Shown here piece by piece: positions 36,580-51,524 of a DNA stretch of 64,000 bases. Numbering within the stretch: the stretch's first letter is position 1; each line of letters begins with the position of its first letter. The notes under the pieces are model-generated. The model did no database searches, was not told the origin of the DNA, and was given only the letters and a program-made list of their open reading frames with translations. The stretch covers positions 248,001-312,000 of the forward strand of contig CAWVNO010002544.1 in the NCBI GenBank assembly GCA_963930645.1. The letters are read 5' to 3'. A program made the translations under genes and the position numbers. The DNA is from Salticus scenicus (taxonomy: Eukaryota; Arthropoda; Arachnida; Araneae; Salticidae).

Positions 36580-39500
36580 CGATGGCTGCTGTCGTCTTGC
36601 GATGGCTGCTGTCGTCTTGCGATGGCTGCTGTCGTCTTGCGATTGCTGCTGTCGTCTTGCGATGGATGCTGTCGTCTTGCGATGGATGCTGTCGTCTTGC
36701 GATGGGTGCTATCGTCTTGCGATGGCTGCTGAGCACGACCTTACGGAAAGAGCCGTTTCCCTGATTATATAGGAAATTATTGCGCCCCAGTCAAACTCCC
36801 CGCCTGACGCAGTCTATCGTCTAGCGATGACTGCTGTCGTCTTGCGATGGCTGCTGTCGTCTTGCAATGGATGCTGTCGTCTTGCGATGGATGCTTTCGT
36901 CTTGCGATGGATGCTATCGTCTTGCGATGGCTGCTGACCACGACCTTACGGAAAGAGCCGTTTCCCTAATTATATAGGAAATTATGGCGCCCCAGTCAAA
37001 CTCCCCGCCTGACGCTGTCTATCGTCTTGCGATGGCTGCTGTCGTCTTGCGATGGCTGCTGTCGTCTTGCGATGGCTGCTGTCGTCTTGCGATGGCTGCT
37101 ATCGTCTTGCGATGGCTGCTGAGCACGACCTTACGGAAAGAGCCGTTTCCCTAATTATATAGGAAATTATGGCGCCCCAGTCAAACTCCCCGCCTGACGC
37201 TGTCTAACGTCTTGCGAAGTCTGCTGTCGTCTTGCGATGGCTGCTGTCGTCTTGCGATGGATGCTGTCGTCTTGCGATGGATGCTGTCGTCTTGCGATGG
37301 GTGCTATCGTCTTGCGATGGCTGCTGAGCACGACCTTACGGAAAGAGCCGTTTCCCTGATTATATAGGAAATTATGGCGCCCCAGTCAAACCCCTCCTGA
37401 CGCTGTCTATCGTCTTGCGATGGCTGCTGTCGTCTTGCGATGGCTGCTGTCGTCTTGCAATGGATGCTGTCGTCTTGCGATGGATGCTTTCGTCTTGCGA
37501 TGGATGCTATCGTCTTGCGATGGCTGCTGACCACGACCTTACGGAAAGAGCCGTTTCCCTAATTATATAGGAAATTATGGCGCCCCAGTCAAACTCCCCG
37601 CCTGACGCTGTCTATCGTCTTGCGATGGCTGCTGTCGTCTTGCGATGGCTGCTGTCGTCTTGCGATGGATGCTGTCGTCTTGCGATGGATGCCCTCGTCT
37701 TGCGATGGCTGCTGAGCACGACCTTACGGAAAGAGCCGTTTCCCTAATTATATAGGAAATTATGGCGCCCCAGTCAAACTCCCCGCCTGACGCTGTCTAA
37801 CGTCTTGCGAAGTCTGCTGTCGTCTTGCGATGGCTGCTGTCGTCTTGCGATGGATGCTGTCGTCTTGCGATGGATGCTGTCGTCTTGCGATGGGTGCTAT
37901 CGTCTTGCGATGGCTGCTGAGCACGACCTTACGGAAAGAGCCGTTTCCCTGATTATATAGGAAATTATGGCGCCCCAGTCAAACCCCTCCTGACGCTGTC
38001 TATCGTCTTGCGATGGCTGCTGTCGTCTTGCGATGGCTGCTGTCGTCTTGCGATGGATGCTGTCGTCTTGCGATGTATCCTATCGTCTTGCGATGGATGC
38101 TATCGTCTTGCGATGGCTGCTGAGCACGACCTTACGGAAAGAGCCGTTTCCCTATTTATACAGGAAATTATGGCGCCCCAGTAAAACTCCCCGCCTGACG
38201 CTATCGAATTTCGATGGCTGCTGTCGTCTTGCGATTGCTGCTGTCGTCTTGCGATGGATGCTGTCGTCTTGCGATGGATGCTGTCGTCTTGCGATGGGTG
38301 CTATCGTCTTGCGATGGCTGCTGAGCACGACCTTACGGAAAGAGCCGTTTCCCTGATTATATAGGAAATTATGGCGCCCCAGTCAAACCCCTCCTGACGC
38401 TGTCTATCGTCTTGCGATGGCTGCTGTCGTCTTGCGATGGCTGCTGTCGTCTTGCGATGGATGCTGTCGTCTTGCGATGGATCCTATCGTCTTGCGATGG
38501 ATGCTATCGTCTTGCGATGGCTGCTGAGCACGACCTTACGGAAAGAGCCGTTTCCCTATTTATACAGGAAATTATGGCGCCCCAGTAAAACTCCCCGCCT
38601 GACGCTATCGAATTTCGATGGCTGCTGTCGTCTTGCGATGGCTGCTGTCGTCTTGCGATGGCTGCTGTTGTCTTGCGATTGCTGCTGTCGTCTTGCGATG
38701 GATGCTGTCGTCTTGCGATGGGTGCTATCGGCTTGCGATGGCTGCTGAGCACGACCTTACGGAAAGAGCCATTTCCCTGATTATATAGGAAATTATTGCG
38801 CCCCAGTCAAACTCCCCGCCTGACGCAGTCTATCGTCTCGCGATGGCTGCTGTCGTCTTGCGATGGCTGCTGTCGTCTTGCAATGGATGCTGTCGTCTTG
38901 CGATGGATGCTTTCGTCTTGCGATGGATGCTATCGTCTTGCGATGGCTGCTGAGCACGACCTTACGGAAAGAGCCGTTTCCCTAATTATATAGAAAATTA
39001 TGGCGCCCCAGTCAAACTCCCCGCCTGACGCTGTCTATCGTCTTGCGATGGCTGCTGTCGTCTTGCGATGGCTGCTGTCGTCTTGCGATGGCTGCTGTCG
39101 TCTTGCGATGGCTGCTATCGTCTTGCGATGGCTGCTGAGCACGACCTTACGGAAAGAGCCGTTTCCCTAATTATATAGGAAATTATGGCGCCCCAGTCAA
39201 ACTCCCCGCCTGACGCTGTCTATCGTCTTGCGATGGCTGCTGTCGTCTTGCGATGGCTGCTGTCGTCTTGCGATGGCTGCTGAGCACGACCTTACGGAAA
39301 GAGCCGATTCCCTAATTATATAGGAAATTATGGCGCCCCAGTCAAACTCCCCGCCTGACGCTGTCTATCGTCTTGCGATGGATGCTGGCGTCTTGCGGTG
39401 GATGCTGTCGTCTTGCGATGGCTGCTGTCGTCTTGCGATAGCTGCTGTGGTCTTGCGATGGCTGCTGTCGTCTTGCGATGGATGCTATCGTCTTGCGATG

Positions 39501-42500
39501 GCTGCTGAGTCTGACCTTACGGAAAGAGCCGTTTCCCGAATTATATGAGAAATTATGGCGCCCCAGTCAAACTCCCCGCCTGACGCAGTCTATCGTCTAG
39601 CGATGGCTGCTGTCGTCTTGCGATGGCTGCTGTCGTCTTGCGATGGATGCTGTCGTCTTACGATGGATGCTGTCGTCTTGCGATGGCTGCTGAGCACGAC
39701 CTTACGGAAAGAGCCGTTTCCCTAATTATATAGGAAATTATGGCGCCCCAGTCAAACTCCCCGCCTGACGCTGTCTATCGTCTTGCGATGGCTGCTGTTG
39801 TCTTGCGATGGATGCTATCGTCTTGCGATGGCTGCTGAGCACGACCTTATTGAAAGAGCCGTTTCCCTAATTATATAGGCAATTATGGCGCCCCAGTCAA
39901 ACTCCCCGCCTGACGCTGTCTATCGTCTTGCGATGGCTCCTATCGTCTTGCGATGGCTGCTGTCGTCTTGCGATGGCTGCTGTCGTCTTGCGATTGCTGC
40001 TGTCGTCTTGCGATGGATGCTGTCGTCTTGCGATGGATGCTGTCGTCTTGCGATGGCTGCTGTCGTCTTGCGATGGCTGCTGTCGTTTTGCGATGGATGC
40101 TGTCGTCTTGCGATGGATGCTGTCGTCTTGCGATGGATGCCCTCGTCTTGCGATGGCTGCTGAGCACGACCTTACGGAAAGAGCCGTTTCCCTAATTATA
40201 TAGGAAATTATGGCGCCCCAGTCAAACTCCCCGCCTGACGCTGTCTATCGTCTTGCGAAGTCTGCTGTCGTCTTGCGATGGCTGCTGTCGTCTTGCGATT
40301 GCTGCTGTCGTCTTGCGATGGATGCTGTCGTCTTGCGATGGATGCTGTCGTCTTGCGATGGGTGCTATCGTCTTGCGATGGCTGCTGAGCACGACCTTAC
40401 GGAAAGAGCCGTTTACCTGATTATATAGGAAATTATGGCGCCCCAGTCAAACCCCTCCTGACGCTGTCTATCCTCTTGCGATGGCTGCTGTCGTCTTGCG
40501 ATGGCTGCTGTCGTCTTGCGATGGCTGCTGTCGTCTTGCGATGGATCCTATCGTCTTGCGATGGATGCTATCGTCTTGCGATGGCTGCTGAGCACGACCT
40601 TATGGAAAGAGCCGTTTCCCTATTTATACAGGAAATGATGGCGCACCAGTAAAACTCCCCGCCTGACGCTATCGAATTTCGATGGCTGCTGTCGTCTTGC
40701 GATGGCTGCTGTCGTCTTGCGATGGCTGCTGTCGTCTTGCGATTGCTGCTGTCGTCTTGCGATGGATGCTGTCGTCTTGCGATGGATGCTGTCGTCTTGC
40801 GATGGGTGCTATCGTCTTGCGATGGCTGCTGAGCACGACCTTACGGAAAGAGCCGTTTCCCTGATTATATAGGAAATTATTGCGCCCGCCCGCCTGACGC
40901 AGTCTATCGTCTAGCGATGACTGCTGTCGTCTTGCGATGGCTGCTGTCGTCTTGCAATGGATGCTGTCGTCTTGCGATGGATGCTTTCGTCTTGCGATGG
41001 ATGCTATCGTCTTGCGATGGCTGCTGACCACGACCTTACGGAAAGAGCCGTTTCCCTAATTATATAGGAAATTATGGCGCCCCAGTCAAACTCCCCGCCT
41101 GACGCTGTCTATCGTCTTGCGATGGCTGCTGTCGTCTTGCGATGGCTGCTGTCGTCTTGCGATGGCTGCTGTCGTCTTGCGATGGCTGCTATCGTCTTGC
41201 GATGGCTGCTGAGCACGACCTTACGGAAAGAGCCGTTTCCCTAATTATATAGGAAATTATGGCGCCCCAGTCAAACTCCCCGCCTGACGCTGTCTATCGT
41301 CTTGCGATGGCTGCTGTCGTCTTGCGATGGCTGCTGTCGTCTTGCGATGGATGCTGTCGTCTTGCGATGGCTGCTGTCGTCTTGCGATGGATGCTGTCGT
41401 CTTGCGATGGCTGCTGAGCACGACCTTACGCAAAGAGCCGATTCCCTAATTATATAGGAAATTATGGCGCCCCAGTCAAACTCCCCGCCTGACGCTGTCT
41501 ATCGTCTTGCGATGGCTGTTGTCGTCTTGCGATGGCTGCTGTCGTCTAGCGATAGATGCTGTCGTCTTGCGATGGATGCTATCGTCTTGCGATGGATGCT
41601 ATCGTCTTGCGATGGCTGCTGAGCACGACCTTACGGAAAGAACCGTTTCCCTAATTATATAGGAAATTATGGCGCCCCAGTCAAACTCCCCGCCTGACGC
41701 TATCTATCGTCTTGCGATGGCTGCTGTCGTCTTGCGATGGCTGCTGTCGTCTTGCGATGGATGCTATCGTCTTGCGATGGCTGCTGTGCACGACCTTACG
41801 GAAAGAGCCGTTTCCCTAATTATATAGGAAATTATGGCTCCCCAGTCAAACTCCCCGCCTGACGCTGTCTATCGTCTTGCGATGGATGCTGGCGTCTTGC
41901 GATGGATGCTGTCGTCTTGCGATGGCTGCTGTCGTCTTGCGATAGCTGCTGTGGTCTTGCGATGGCTGCTGTCGTCTTGCGATGGATGCTATCGTCTTGC
42001 GATGGCTGCTGAGCCTGACCTTACGGAAAGAGCTTTTTCCCGAATTATATGAGAAATTATGGCGCCCCAGTCAAACTCCCCGCCTGACGCAGTCTATCGT
42101 CTAGCGATGGCTGCTGTCGTCTTGCGATGGCTGCTGTCGTCTTGCGATGGATGCTGTCGTCTTACGATGGATGCTGTCGTCTTGCGATGGCTGCTGAGCA
42201 CGACCTTACGGAAAGAGCCGTTTCCCTAATTATATAGGAAATTATGGCGCCCCAGTCAAACTCCCCGCCTGACGCTGTCTATCGTCTTGCGATGGCTGCT
42301 GTTGTCTTGCGATGGATGCTGTCGTCTTGCGATGGATGCTGTCGTCTTGCGATGGATGCTATCGTCTTGCGATGGATGCTATCGTCTTGCGATGGCTGCT
42401 GAGCACGACCTTATTGAAAGAGCCGTTTCCCTAATTATATAGGCAATTATGGCGCCCCAGTCAAACTCCCCGCCTGACGCAGTCTATCGTCTAGCGATGG

Positions 42501-45500
42501 CTGCTGTCGTCTTGCGATGGCTGCTGTCGTCTTGCGATGGATGCTGTCGTCTTACGATGGATGCTGTCGTCTTGCGATGGCTGCTGAGCACGACATTACG
42601 GAAAGAGCCGTTTCCCTAATTATATAGGAAATTATGGCGCCCCAGTCAAACTCCCCGCCTGACGCTGTCTATCGTCTTGCGATGGCTGCTGTTGTCTTGC
42701 GATGGCTGCTGTCGTCTTGCGATGGCTGCTGTCGTCTTGCGATGGCTGCTGTCGTCTTGCGATGGATGCTGTCGTCTTGCGATGGATGCTGTCATCTTGC
42801 GATGGATGCTATCGTCTTGCGATGGCTGCTGAGCACGACCTTATTGAAAGAGCCGTTTCCCTAATTATATAGGCAATTATGGCGCCCCAGTCAAACTCCC
42901 CGCCTGACGCTGTCTATCGTCTTGCGATGGATGCTGGCGTCTTGCGATGGATGCTGTCGTCTTGCGATGGCTGCTGTCGTCTTGCGATAGCTGCTGTGGT
43001 CTTGCGATGGCTGCTGTCGTCTTGCGATGGATGCTATCGTCTTGCGATGGCTGCTGAGCCTGACCTTACGGAAAGAGCTTTTTCCCGAATTATATGAGAA
43101 ATTATGGCGCCCCAGTCAAACTCCCCGCCTGACGCAGTCTATCGTCTAGCGATGGCTGCTGTCGTCTTGCGATGGCTGCTGTCGTCTTGCGATGGATGCT
43201 GTCGTCTTACGATGGATGCTGTCGTCTTGCGATGGCTGCTGAGCACGACCTTACGGAAAGAGCCGTTTCCCTAATTATATAGGAAATTATGGCGCCCCAG
43301 TCAAACTCCCCGCCTGACGCTGTCTATCGTCTTGCGATGGCTGCTGTTGTCTTGCGATGGCTGCTGTCGTCTTGCGATGGCTGCTGTTGTCTTGCGATGG
43401 ATGCTGTCGTCTTGCGATGGATGCTGTCGTCTTGCGATGGATGCTATCGTCTTGCGATGGATGCTATCGTCTTGCGATGGCTGCTGAGCACGACCTTATT
43501 GAAAGAGCCGTTTCCCTAATTATATAGGCAATTATGGCGCCCCAGTCAAACTCCCCGCCTGACGCAGTCTATCGTCTAGCGATGGCTGCTGTCGTCTTGC
43601 GATGGCTGCTGTCGTCTTGCGATGGATGCTGTCGTCTTACGATGGATGCTGTCGTCTTGCGATGGCTGCTGAGCACGACCTTACGGAAAGAGCCGTTTCC
43701 CTGATTATATAGGAAATTATGGCGCCCCAGTCAAACCCCTCCTGACGCTGTCTATCGTCTTGCGATGGCTGCTGTCGTCTTGAGATGGCTGCTGTCGTCT
43801 TGCGATGGCTGCTGTCGTCTTGCGATGGATGCTGTCGTCTTGCGATGTATCCTATCGTCTTGCGATGGATGCTATCGTCTTGCGATGGCTGCTGAGCACG
43901 ACCTTATTGAAAGAGCCGTTTCCCTAATTATATAGGCAATTATGGCGCCCCAGTCAAACTCCCCGCCTGACGCTGTCTATCGTCTTGCGATGGCTCCTAT
44001 CGTCTTGCAATGGCTGCTGTCGTCTTGCGATGGCTGCTGTCGTCTTGCGATGGCTGCTGTCGTTTTGCGATGGATGCTGTCGTCTTGCGATGGATGCTGT
44101 CGTCTTGCGATGGATGCCCTCGTCTTGCGATGGCTGCTGAGCACGACCTTACGGAAAGAGCCGTTTCCCTAATTATATAGGAAATTATGGCGCCCCAGTC
44201 AAACTCCCCGCCTGACGCTGTCTAACGTCTTGCGAAGTCTGCTGTCGTCTTGCGATGGCTGCTGTCGTCTTGCGATGGATGCTGTCGTCTTGCGATGGAT
44301 GCTGTCGTCTTGCGATGGGTGCTATCGTCTTGCGATGGCTGCTGAGCACGACCTTACGGAAAGAGCCGTTTCCCTGATTATATAGGAAATTATGGCGCCC
44401 CAGTCAAACCCCTCCTGACGCTGTCTATCGTCTTGCGATGGCTGCTGTCGTCTTGCGATGGCTGCTGTCGTCTTGCGATGGATGCTGTCGTCTTGCGATG
44501 TATCCTATCGTCTTGCGATGGATGCTATCGTCTTGCGATGGCTGCTGAGCACGACCTTACGGAAAGAGCCGTTTCCCTATTTATACAGGAAATTATGGCG
44601 CCCCAGTAAAACTCCCCGCCTGACGCTATCGAATTTCGATGGCTGCTGTCGTCTTGCGATGGCTGCTGTCGTCTTGCGATGGCTGCTGTCGTCTTGCGAT
44701 TGCTGCTGTCGTCTTGCGATGGATGCTGTCGTCTTGCGATGGATGCTGTCGTCTTGCGATGGGTGCTATCGTCTTGCGATGGCTGCTGAGCACGACCTTA
44801 CGGAAAGAGCCGTTTCCCTGATTATATAGGAAATTATTGCGCCCCAGTCAAACTCCCCGCCTGACGCAGTCTATCGTCTAGCGATGGCTGCTGTCGTCTT
44901 GCGATGGCTGCTGTCGTCTTGCAATGGATGCTGTCGTCTTGCGATGGATGCTTTCGTCTTGCGATGGATGCTATCGTCTTGCGATGGCTGCTGAGCACGA
45001 CCTTACGGAAAGAGCCGTTTCCCTAATTATATAGGAAATTATGGCGCCCCAGTCAAACTCCCCGCCTGACGCTGTCTATCGTCTTGCGATGGCTGCTGTC
45101 GTCTTGCGATGGCTGCTGTCGTCTTGCGATGGATGCTGTCGTCTTGCGATGGCTGCTGTCGTCTTGCGATGGCTGCTGAGCACGACCTTACGGAAAGAGC
45201 CGATTCCCTAATTATATAGGAAATTATGGCGCCCCAGTCAAACTCCCCGCCTGACGCTGTCTATCGTCTTGCGATGGCTGTTGTCGTCTTGCGATGGCTG
45301 CTGTCGTCTTGCGATGGCTGCTGTCGTCTTGCGATAGATGCTGTCGTCTTGCGATGGATGCTATCGTCTTGCGATGGATGCTATCGTCTTGCGATGGCTG
45401 CTGAGCACGACCTTACGGAAAGAACCGTTTTCCTAATTATATAGGAAATTATGGCGCCCCAGTCAAACTCCCCGCCTGACGCTGTCTATCGTCTTGCGAT

Positions 45501-48500
45501 GGCTGCTGTCGTCTTGCGATATATGCTGTCGTCTTGCGACGGATGCTATCGTCTTGCGATGGATGCTATCGTCTTGCGATGGCTGCTGAGCACGACCTTA
45601 CGGAAAGAGCCGTTTCCCTAATTATATAGGAAATTATGGCGCCCCAGTCAAACTCCCCGCCTGACGCTATCTATCGTCTTGCGATGGCTGCTGTCGTCTT
45701 GCGATGGATGCTATCGTCTTGCGATGGCTGCTGAGCACGACCTTACGGAAAGAGCCGTTTCCCTAATTATATAGGAAATTATGGCTCCCCAGTCAAACTC
45801 CCCGCCTGACGCTGTCTATCGTCTTGCGATGGATGCTGGCGTCTTGCGATGGATGCTGTCGTCTTGCGATGGCTGCTGTCGTCTTGCGATAGCTGCTGTG
45901 GTCTTGCGATGGCTGCTGTCGTCTTGCGATGGCTGCTGTCGTCTTGCGATGGCTGCTGTCGTCTTGCGATGGCTGCTGTCGTCTTGCGATGGCTGCTGTC
46001 GTCTTGCGATAGCTGCTGTGGTCTTGCGATGGCTGCTGTCGTCTTGCGATGGATGCTATCGTCTTGCGATGGCTGCTGTGCACGACCTTACGGAAAGAGC
46101 CGTTTCCCTAATTATATAGGAAATTATGGCTCCCCAGTCAAACTCCCCGCCTGACGCTGTCTATCGTCTTGCGATGGATGCTGGCGTCTTGCGATGGATG
46201 CTGTCGTCTTGCGATGGCTGCTGTCGTCTTGCGATAGCTGCTGTGGTCTTGCGATGGCTGCTGTCGTCTTGCGATGGATGCTATCGTCTTGCGATGGCTG
46301 CTGAGCCTGACCTTACGGAAAGAGCCGTTTCCCGAATTATATGAGAAATTATGGCGCCCCAGTCAAACTCCCCGCCTGACGCAGTCTATCGTCTAGCGAT
46401 GGCTGCTGTCGTCTTGCGATGGCTGCTGTGGTCTTGCGATGGATGCTGTCGTCTTACGATGGATGCTGTCGTCTTGCGATGGCTGCTGAGCACGACCTTA
46501 CGGAAAGAGCCGTTTCCCTAATTATATAGGAAATTATGGCGCTCCAGTCAAACTCCCCGCCTGACGCTGTCTATCGTCTTTCGATGGCTGCTGTTGTCTT
46601 GCGATGGCTGCTGTCGTCTTGCGATGGCTGCTGTCGTCTTGCGATGGCTGCTGTCGTCTTGCGATGGATGCTGTCGTCTTGCGATGGATGCTTTCGTCTT
46701 GCGATGGATGCTATCGTCTTGCGATGGCTGCTGAGCACGACCTTATTGAAAGAGCCGTTTCCCTAATTATATAGGCAATTATGGCGCCCCAGTCAAACTC
46801 CCCGCCTGACGCTGTCTATCGTCTTGCGATGGCTCCTATCGTCTTGCGATGGCTGCTGTCGTCTTGCGATGGCTGCTGTCGTCTTGCGATGGCTGCTGTC
46901 GTTTTGCGATGGATGCTGTCGTCTTGCGATGGATGCTGTCGTCTTGCGATGGATGCCCTCGTCTTGCGATGGCTGCTGAGCACGACCTTACGGAAAGAGC
47001 CGTTTCCCTGATTATATAGGAAATTATGGCGCCCCAGTCAAACCCCTCCTGACGCTGTCTATCGTCTTGCGATGGCTGCTGTCGTCTTGCGATGGCTGCT
47101 GTCGTCTTGCGATGGATGCTGTCGTCTTGCGATGGATCCTATCGTCTTGCGATGGATGCTATCGTCTTGCGATGGCTGCTGAGCACGACCTTATTGAAAG
47201 AGCCGTTTCCCTAATTATATAGGCAATTATGGCGCCCCAGTCAAACTCCCCGCCTGACGCTGTCTATCGTCTTGCGATGGCTCCTATCGTCTTGCAATGG
47301 CTGCTGTCGTCTTGCGATGGCTGCTGTCGTCTTGCGATGGCTGCTGTCGTTTTGCGATGGATGCTGTCGTCTTGCGATGGATGCTGTCGTCTTGCGATGG
47401 ATGCCCTCGTCTTGCGATGGCTGCTGAGCACGACCTTACGGAAAGAGCCGTTTCCCTAATTATATAGGAAATTATGGCGCCCCAGTCAAACTCCCCGCCT
47501 GACGCTGTCTAACGTCTTGCGAAGTCTGCTGTCGTCTTGCGATGGCTGCTGTCGTCTTGCGATGGATGCTGTCGTCTTGCGATGGATGCTGTCGTCTTGC
47601 GATGGGTGCTATCGTCTTGCGATGGCTGCTGAGCACGACCTTACGGAAAGAGCCGTTTCCCTGATTATATAGGAAATTATGGCGCCCCAGTCAAACCCCT
47701 CCTGACGCTGTCTATCGTCTTGCGATGGCTGCTGTAGTCTTGCGATGGCTGCTGTCGTCTTGCGATGGATGCTGTCGTCTTGCGATGTATCCTATCGTCT
47801 TGCGATGGATGCTATCGTCTTGCGATGGCTGCTGAGCACGACCTTACGGAAAGAGCCGTTTCCCTATTTATACAGGAAATTATGGCGCCCCAGTAAAACT
47901 CCCCGCCTGACGCTATCGAATTTCGATGGCTGCTGTCGTCTTGCGATGGCTGCTGTCGTCTTGCGATGGCTGCTGTCGTCTTGCGATGGCTGCTGTCGTC
48001 TTGCGATTGCTGCTGTCGTCTTGCGATGGATGCTGTCGTCTTGCGATGGATGCTGTCGTCTTGCGATGGGTGCTATCGTCTTGCGATGGCTGCTGAGCAC
48101 GACCTTACGGAAAGAGCCGTTTCCCTGATTATATAGGAAATTATTGCGCCCCAGTCAAACTCCCCGCCTGACGCAGTCTATCGTCTAGCGATGGCTGCTG
48201 TCGTCTTGCGATGGCTGCTGTCGTCTTGCAATGGATGCTGTCGTCTTGCGATGGATGCTTTCGTCTTGCGATGGATGCTATCGTCTTGCGATGGCTGCTG
48301 AGCACGACCTTACGGAAAGAGCCGTTTCCCTAATTATATAGGAAATTATGGCGCCCCAGTCAAACTCCCCGCCTGACGCTGTCTATCGTCTTGCGATGGC
48401 TGCTGTCGTCTTGCGATGGCTGCTGTCGTCTTGCGATGGATGCTGTCGTCTTGCGATGGCTGCTGTCGTCTTGCGATGGCTGCTGAGCACGACCTTACGG

Positions 48501-49449
48501 AAAGAGCCGATTCCCTAATTATATAGGAAATTATGGCGCCCCAGTCAAACTCCCCGCCTGACGCTGTCTATCGTCTTGCGATGGCTGTTGTCGTCTTGCG
48601 ATGGCTGCTGTCGTCTTGCGATGGCTGCTGTCGTCTTGCGATGGCTGCTGTCGTCTTGCGATAGATGCTGTCGTCTTGCGATGGATGCTATCGTCTTGCG
48701 ATGGCTGCTGTCGTCTTGCGATGGATGCTATCGTCTTGCGATGGCTGCTGAGCACGACCTTACGGAAAGAGCCGTTTCCCTAATTATATAGGAAATTATG
48801 GCGCCCCAGTCAAACTCCCCGCCTGACGCTATCGAATTTCGATGGCTGCTGTCGTATTGCGATGGCTGCTGTCGTCTTGCGATGGATGCTGTCGTCTTGC
48901 GATGGAAGCTTTCGTCTTGCGATGGCTGCTGTCGTCTTGCGATGGCTGCTGTCGTCTTGCGATGGATGCTGTCGTCTTGCGAAGGAGGCTATCGTCTTTC
49001 GATGGATGCTATCGTCTTGCGATGGCTGCTGAGCACGACCTTACGGAAAGAGCCGTTTCCCTAATTATATAGGAAATTATGGCGCCCCAGTCAAACTCCC
49101 CACCTGACGCTGTCTATCGTCTTGCGATGACTGCTGTCGTCTTGCGAAGGCTGCTGTCGTCTTGCGATGGCTGCTGTCGTCTTGCGATGGCTGCTGTCGT
49201 CTTGCGATGGATGCTATCGTCTTGCGATGGCTGCTGAGCACGACCTTACGGAAAGAGCCGTTTCCCTAATTATATAGGAAATTATGGCGCCCCAGTCAAA
49301 CTCCCCGCCTGACGCTGTCTATCGTCTTGCGATGGCTGCTGTCGTCTTGCGATGGATGCTGTCGTCTTGCGATGGATGCTATCGTCTTGCGATGGATGCT
49401 ATCGTCTTGCGATGGCTGCTGAGCACGACCTTACGGAAAGAGCCGTTTC
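36311..49449 (+). repeat. Large duplication copy L2 (about 13.1 kb)
   Basis: L2 repeats L1 at offset 15,965 from 20,346/36,311 through the region around 31,930/47,895. It then matches at 14,209 (33,673/47,882, 34,589/48,798, 35,075/49,284), because L2 lacks the 1,756-bp tandem copy. Cores near its end lie at 47679, 47882, 48143, 48348, 48533, 48798, 49079 and 49284. At 49,440 L2 does not jump back to a GTTTACC-type core as L1 does; it continues into the diverged block, which is probably the ancestral continuation. Confidence 0.9.
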
Positions 49450-51524
49450 CCTAATTATATAGGAAATTATGGCGCCCCAGTCAAACTCCCCTCCTGACGC
49501 TGTCTATCGTCTTGCGATGGCTGCTGTCGTCTTGCGATGGCTGCTGTCGTCTTGCGATGGATGCTGTCGTCTTGCGATGGATGCTGTCGTCTTGCGATGG
49601 ATGCTGTCGTCTTGCAATGGATGCTCTCGTCTTGCGATTCCTGCTGAGCACGACCTTACGGAAAGAGCCGTTTCCCTAATTATATAGAAAATTACGGGGC
49701 CCAGGTCAAACTCCCCGCCTGACGCTGTCTATCGTCTTGCGATGGTTGCTGTCGTCTTGCGATGGCTGCTGTCGTCTTGTGATGGCTGCTGTCGTCTTGC
49801 GATGGATGTTATCGTCTTGCGATTGATGCTATCGTCTTGCGATGGCTGCTGAGCACGACCTTACGGAAAGAGCCGTTTCCCTAATTATATAGGAAATTAT
49901 GGCGCCCCAGTCAAACTCCCCGCCTGACGCTGTCTATCGTCTTGCGATGGCTGCTGTCGTCTTGCGATGGATGCTGTCGTCTTGCGATGGATGCTGTCGT
50001 CTTGCGATGGATGCTGTCGTTTTGCGATGGCTGCTGAGCACGACCTTACGGAAAGAGCCGTTTCCCTAATTATATAGGAAATTATGGCGCCCCAGTCAAA
50101 CTCCCCGCCTGACGCTGTCTATCGTCTTGCGATGGCTGCTGTCGTCTTGCGATTGCTGCTGTCGTCTTGCGATGGATGCTGTCGTCTTGCGATGGATGCT
50201 GTCGTCTTGCGATGGATGCTATCGTCTTGCGATGGCTGCTGAGCATGACCTTATGGAAAGAGCCGTTCCCTAATTATATAGGAAATTATGGCGCCCCAGT
50301 CAAACTCCCCGCCTGACGCTGTCTATCGTCTTGCGATGGCTGCTGTCGCCTTGCGATGGCTGCTGTCGTCTTGCGATGGATGCTGTCGTCTTGCGATGGA
50401 TCCTATCGTCTTGCGATGGATGCTATCGTCTTGCGATGGCTGCTGAGCACGACCTTCCGGAAAGAGCCGTTTCCCTAATTATATAGGAAATTATGGCGCC
50501 CCAGTCAAACTCCCCGCCTGACGCTGTCTATCGTCTTGCGATGGCTGCTGTCGTCTTGCGATGGATGCTGTCGTCTTGCGATGGATGCTGTCGTCTTGCG
50601 ATGGCTGCTGTCGTCTTGCGATGGATGCTGTCGTCTTGCGAAGGAGGCTATCGTCTTTCGATGGATGCTATCGTCTTGCGATGGCTGCTGAGCACGACCT
50701 TACGGAAAGAGCCGTTTCCCTAATTATATAGGAAATTATGGCGCCCCAGTCAAACTCCCCACCTGACGCTGTCTATCGTCTTGCGATGACTGCTGTCGTC
50801 TTGCGATGGCTGCTGTCGTCTTGCGATGGATGCTATCGTCTTGCGATGGCTGCTGAGCACGACCTTACGGAAAGAACCGTTTCCCTAATTATATAGGAAA
50901 TTATGGCGCCCCAGTCAAACTCCCCGCCTGACGCTGTCTATCGTCTTGCGATGGCTGCTGTCGTCTTGCGATGGCTGCTGTCGTCTTGCGATGGCTGCTG
51001 TCGTCTTGCGATGGATGCGGTCGTCTTGCGATGGATGCGGTCGTCTTGCGATGGATGCTGTCGTCTTGCGATGGATGCTCTCGTCTTGCGATGGCTGCTG
51101 AGCACGACCTTACGGAAAGAGCCGTTTCCCTAATTATATAGAAAATTACGGCGCCCCAGTCAAACTCCCCGCCTGACGCTGTCTATCGTCTTGCGATGGC
51201 TGCTGTCGTCTTGCGATGGCTGCTGTCGTCTTGCGATGGCTGCTGTCGTCTTGCGATGGATGCTTTCGTCTTGCGATGGATGCTATCGTCTTGCGATGGC
51301 TGCTGAGCACGACCTTACGGAAAGAGCCGTTTCCCTAATTATATAGGAAATTATGGCGCCCCAGTCAAACTCCCCGCCTGACGCTGTCTATCGTCTTGCG
51401 ATGGCTGCTGTCGTCTTGCGATGGCTGCTGTCGTCTTGCGATGGCTGCTGTCGTCTTGCGATGGATGCTGTCGTCTTGCGATGGATGCTTTCGTCTTGCG
51501 ATGGATGCTATCGTCTTGCGATGG

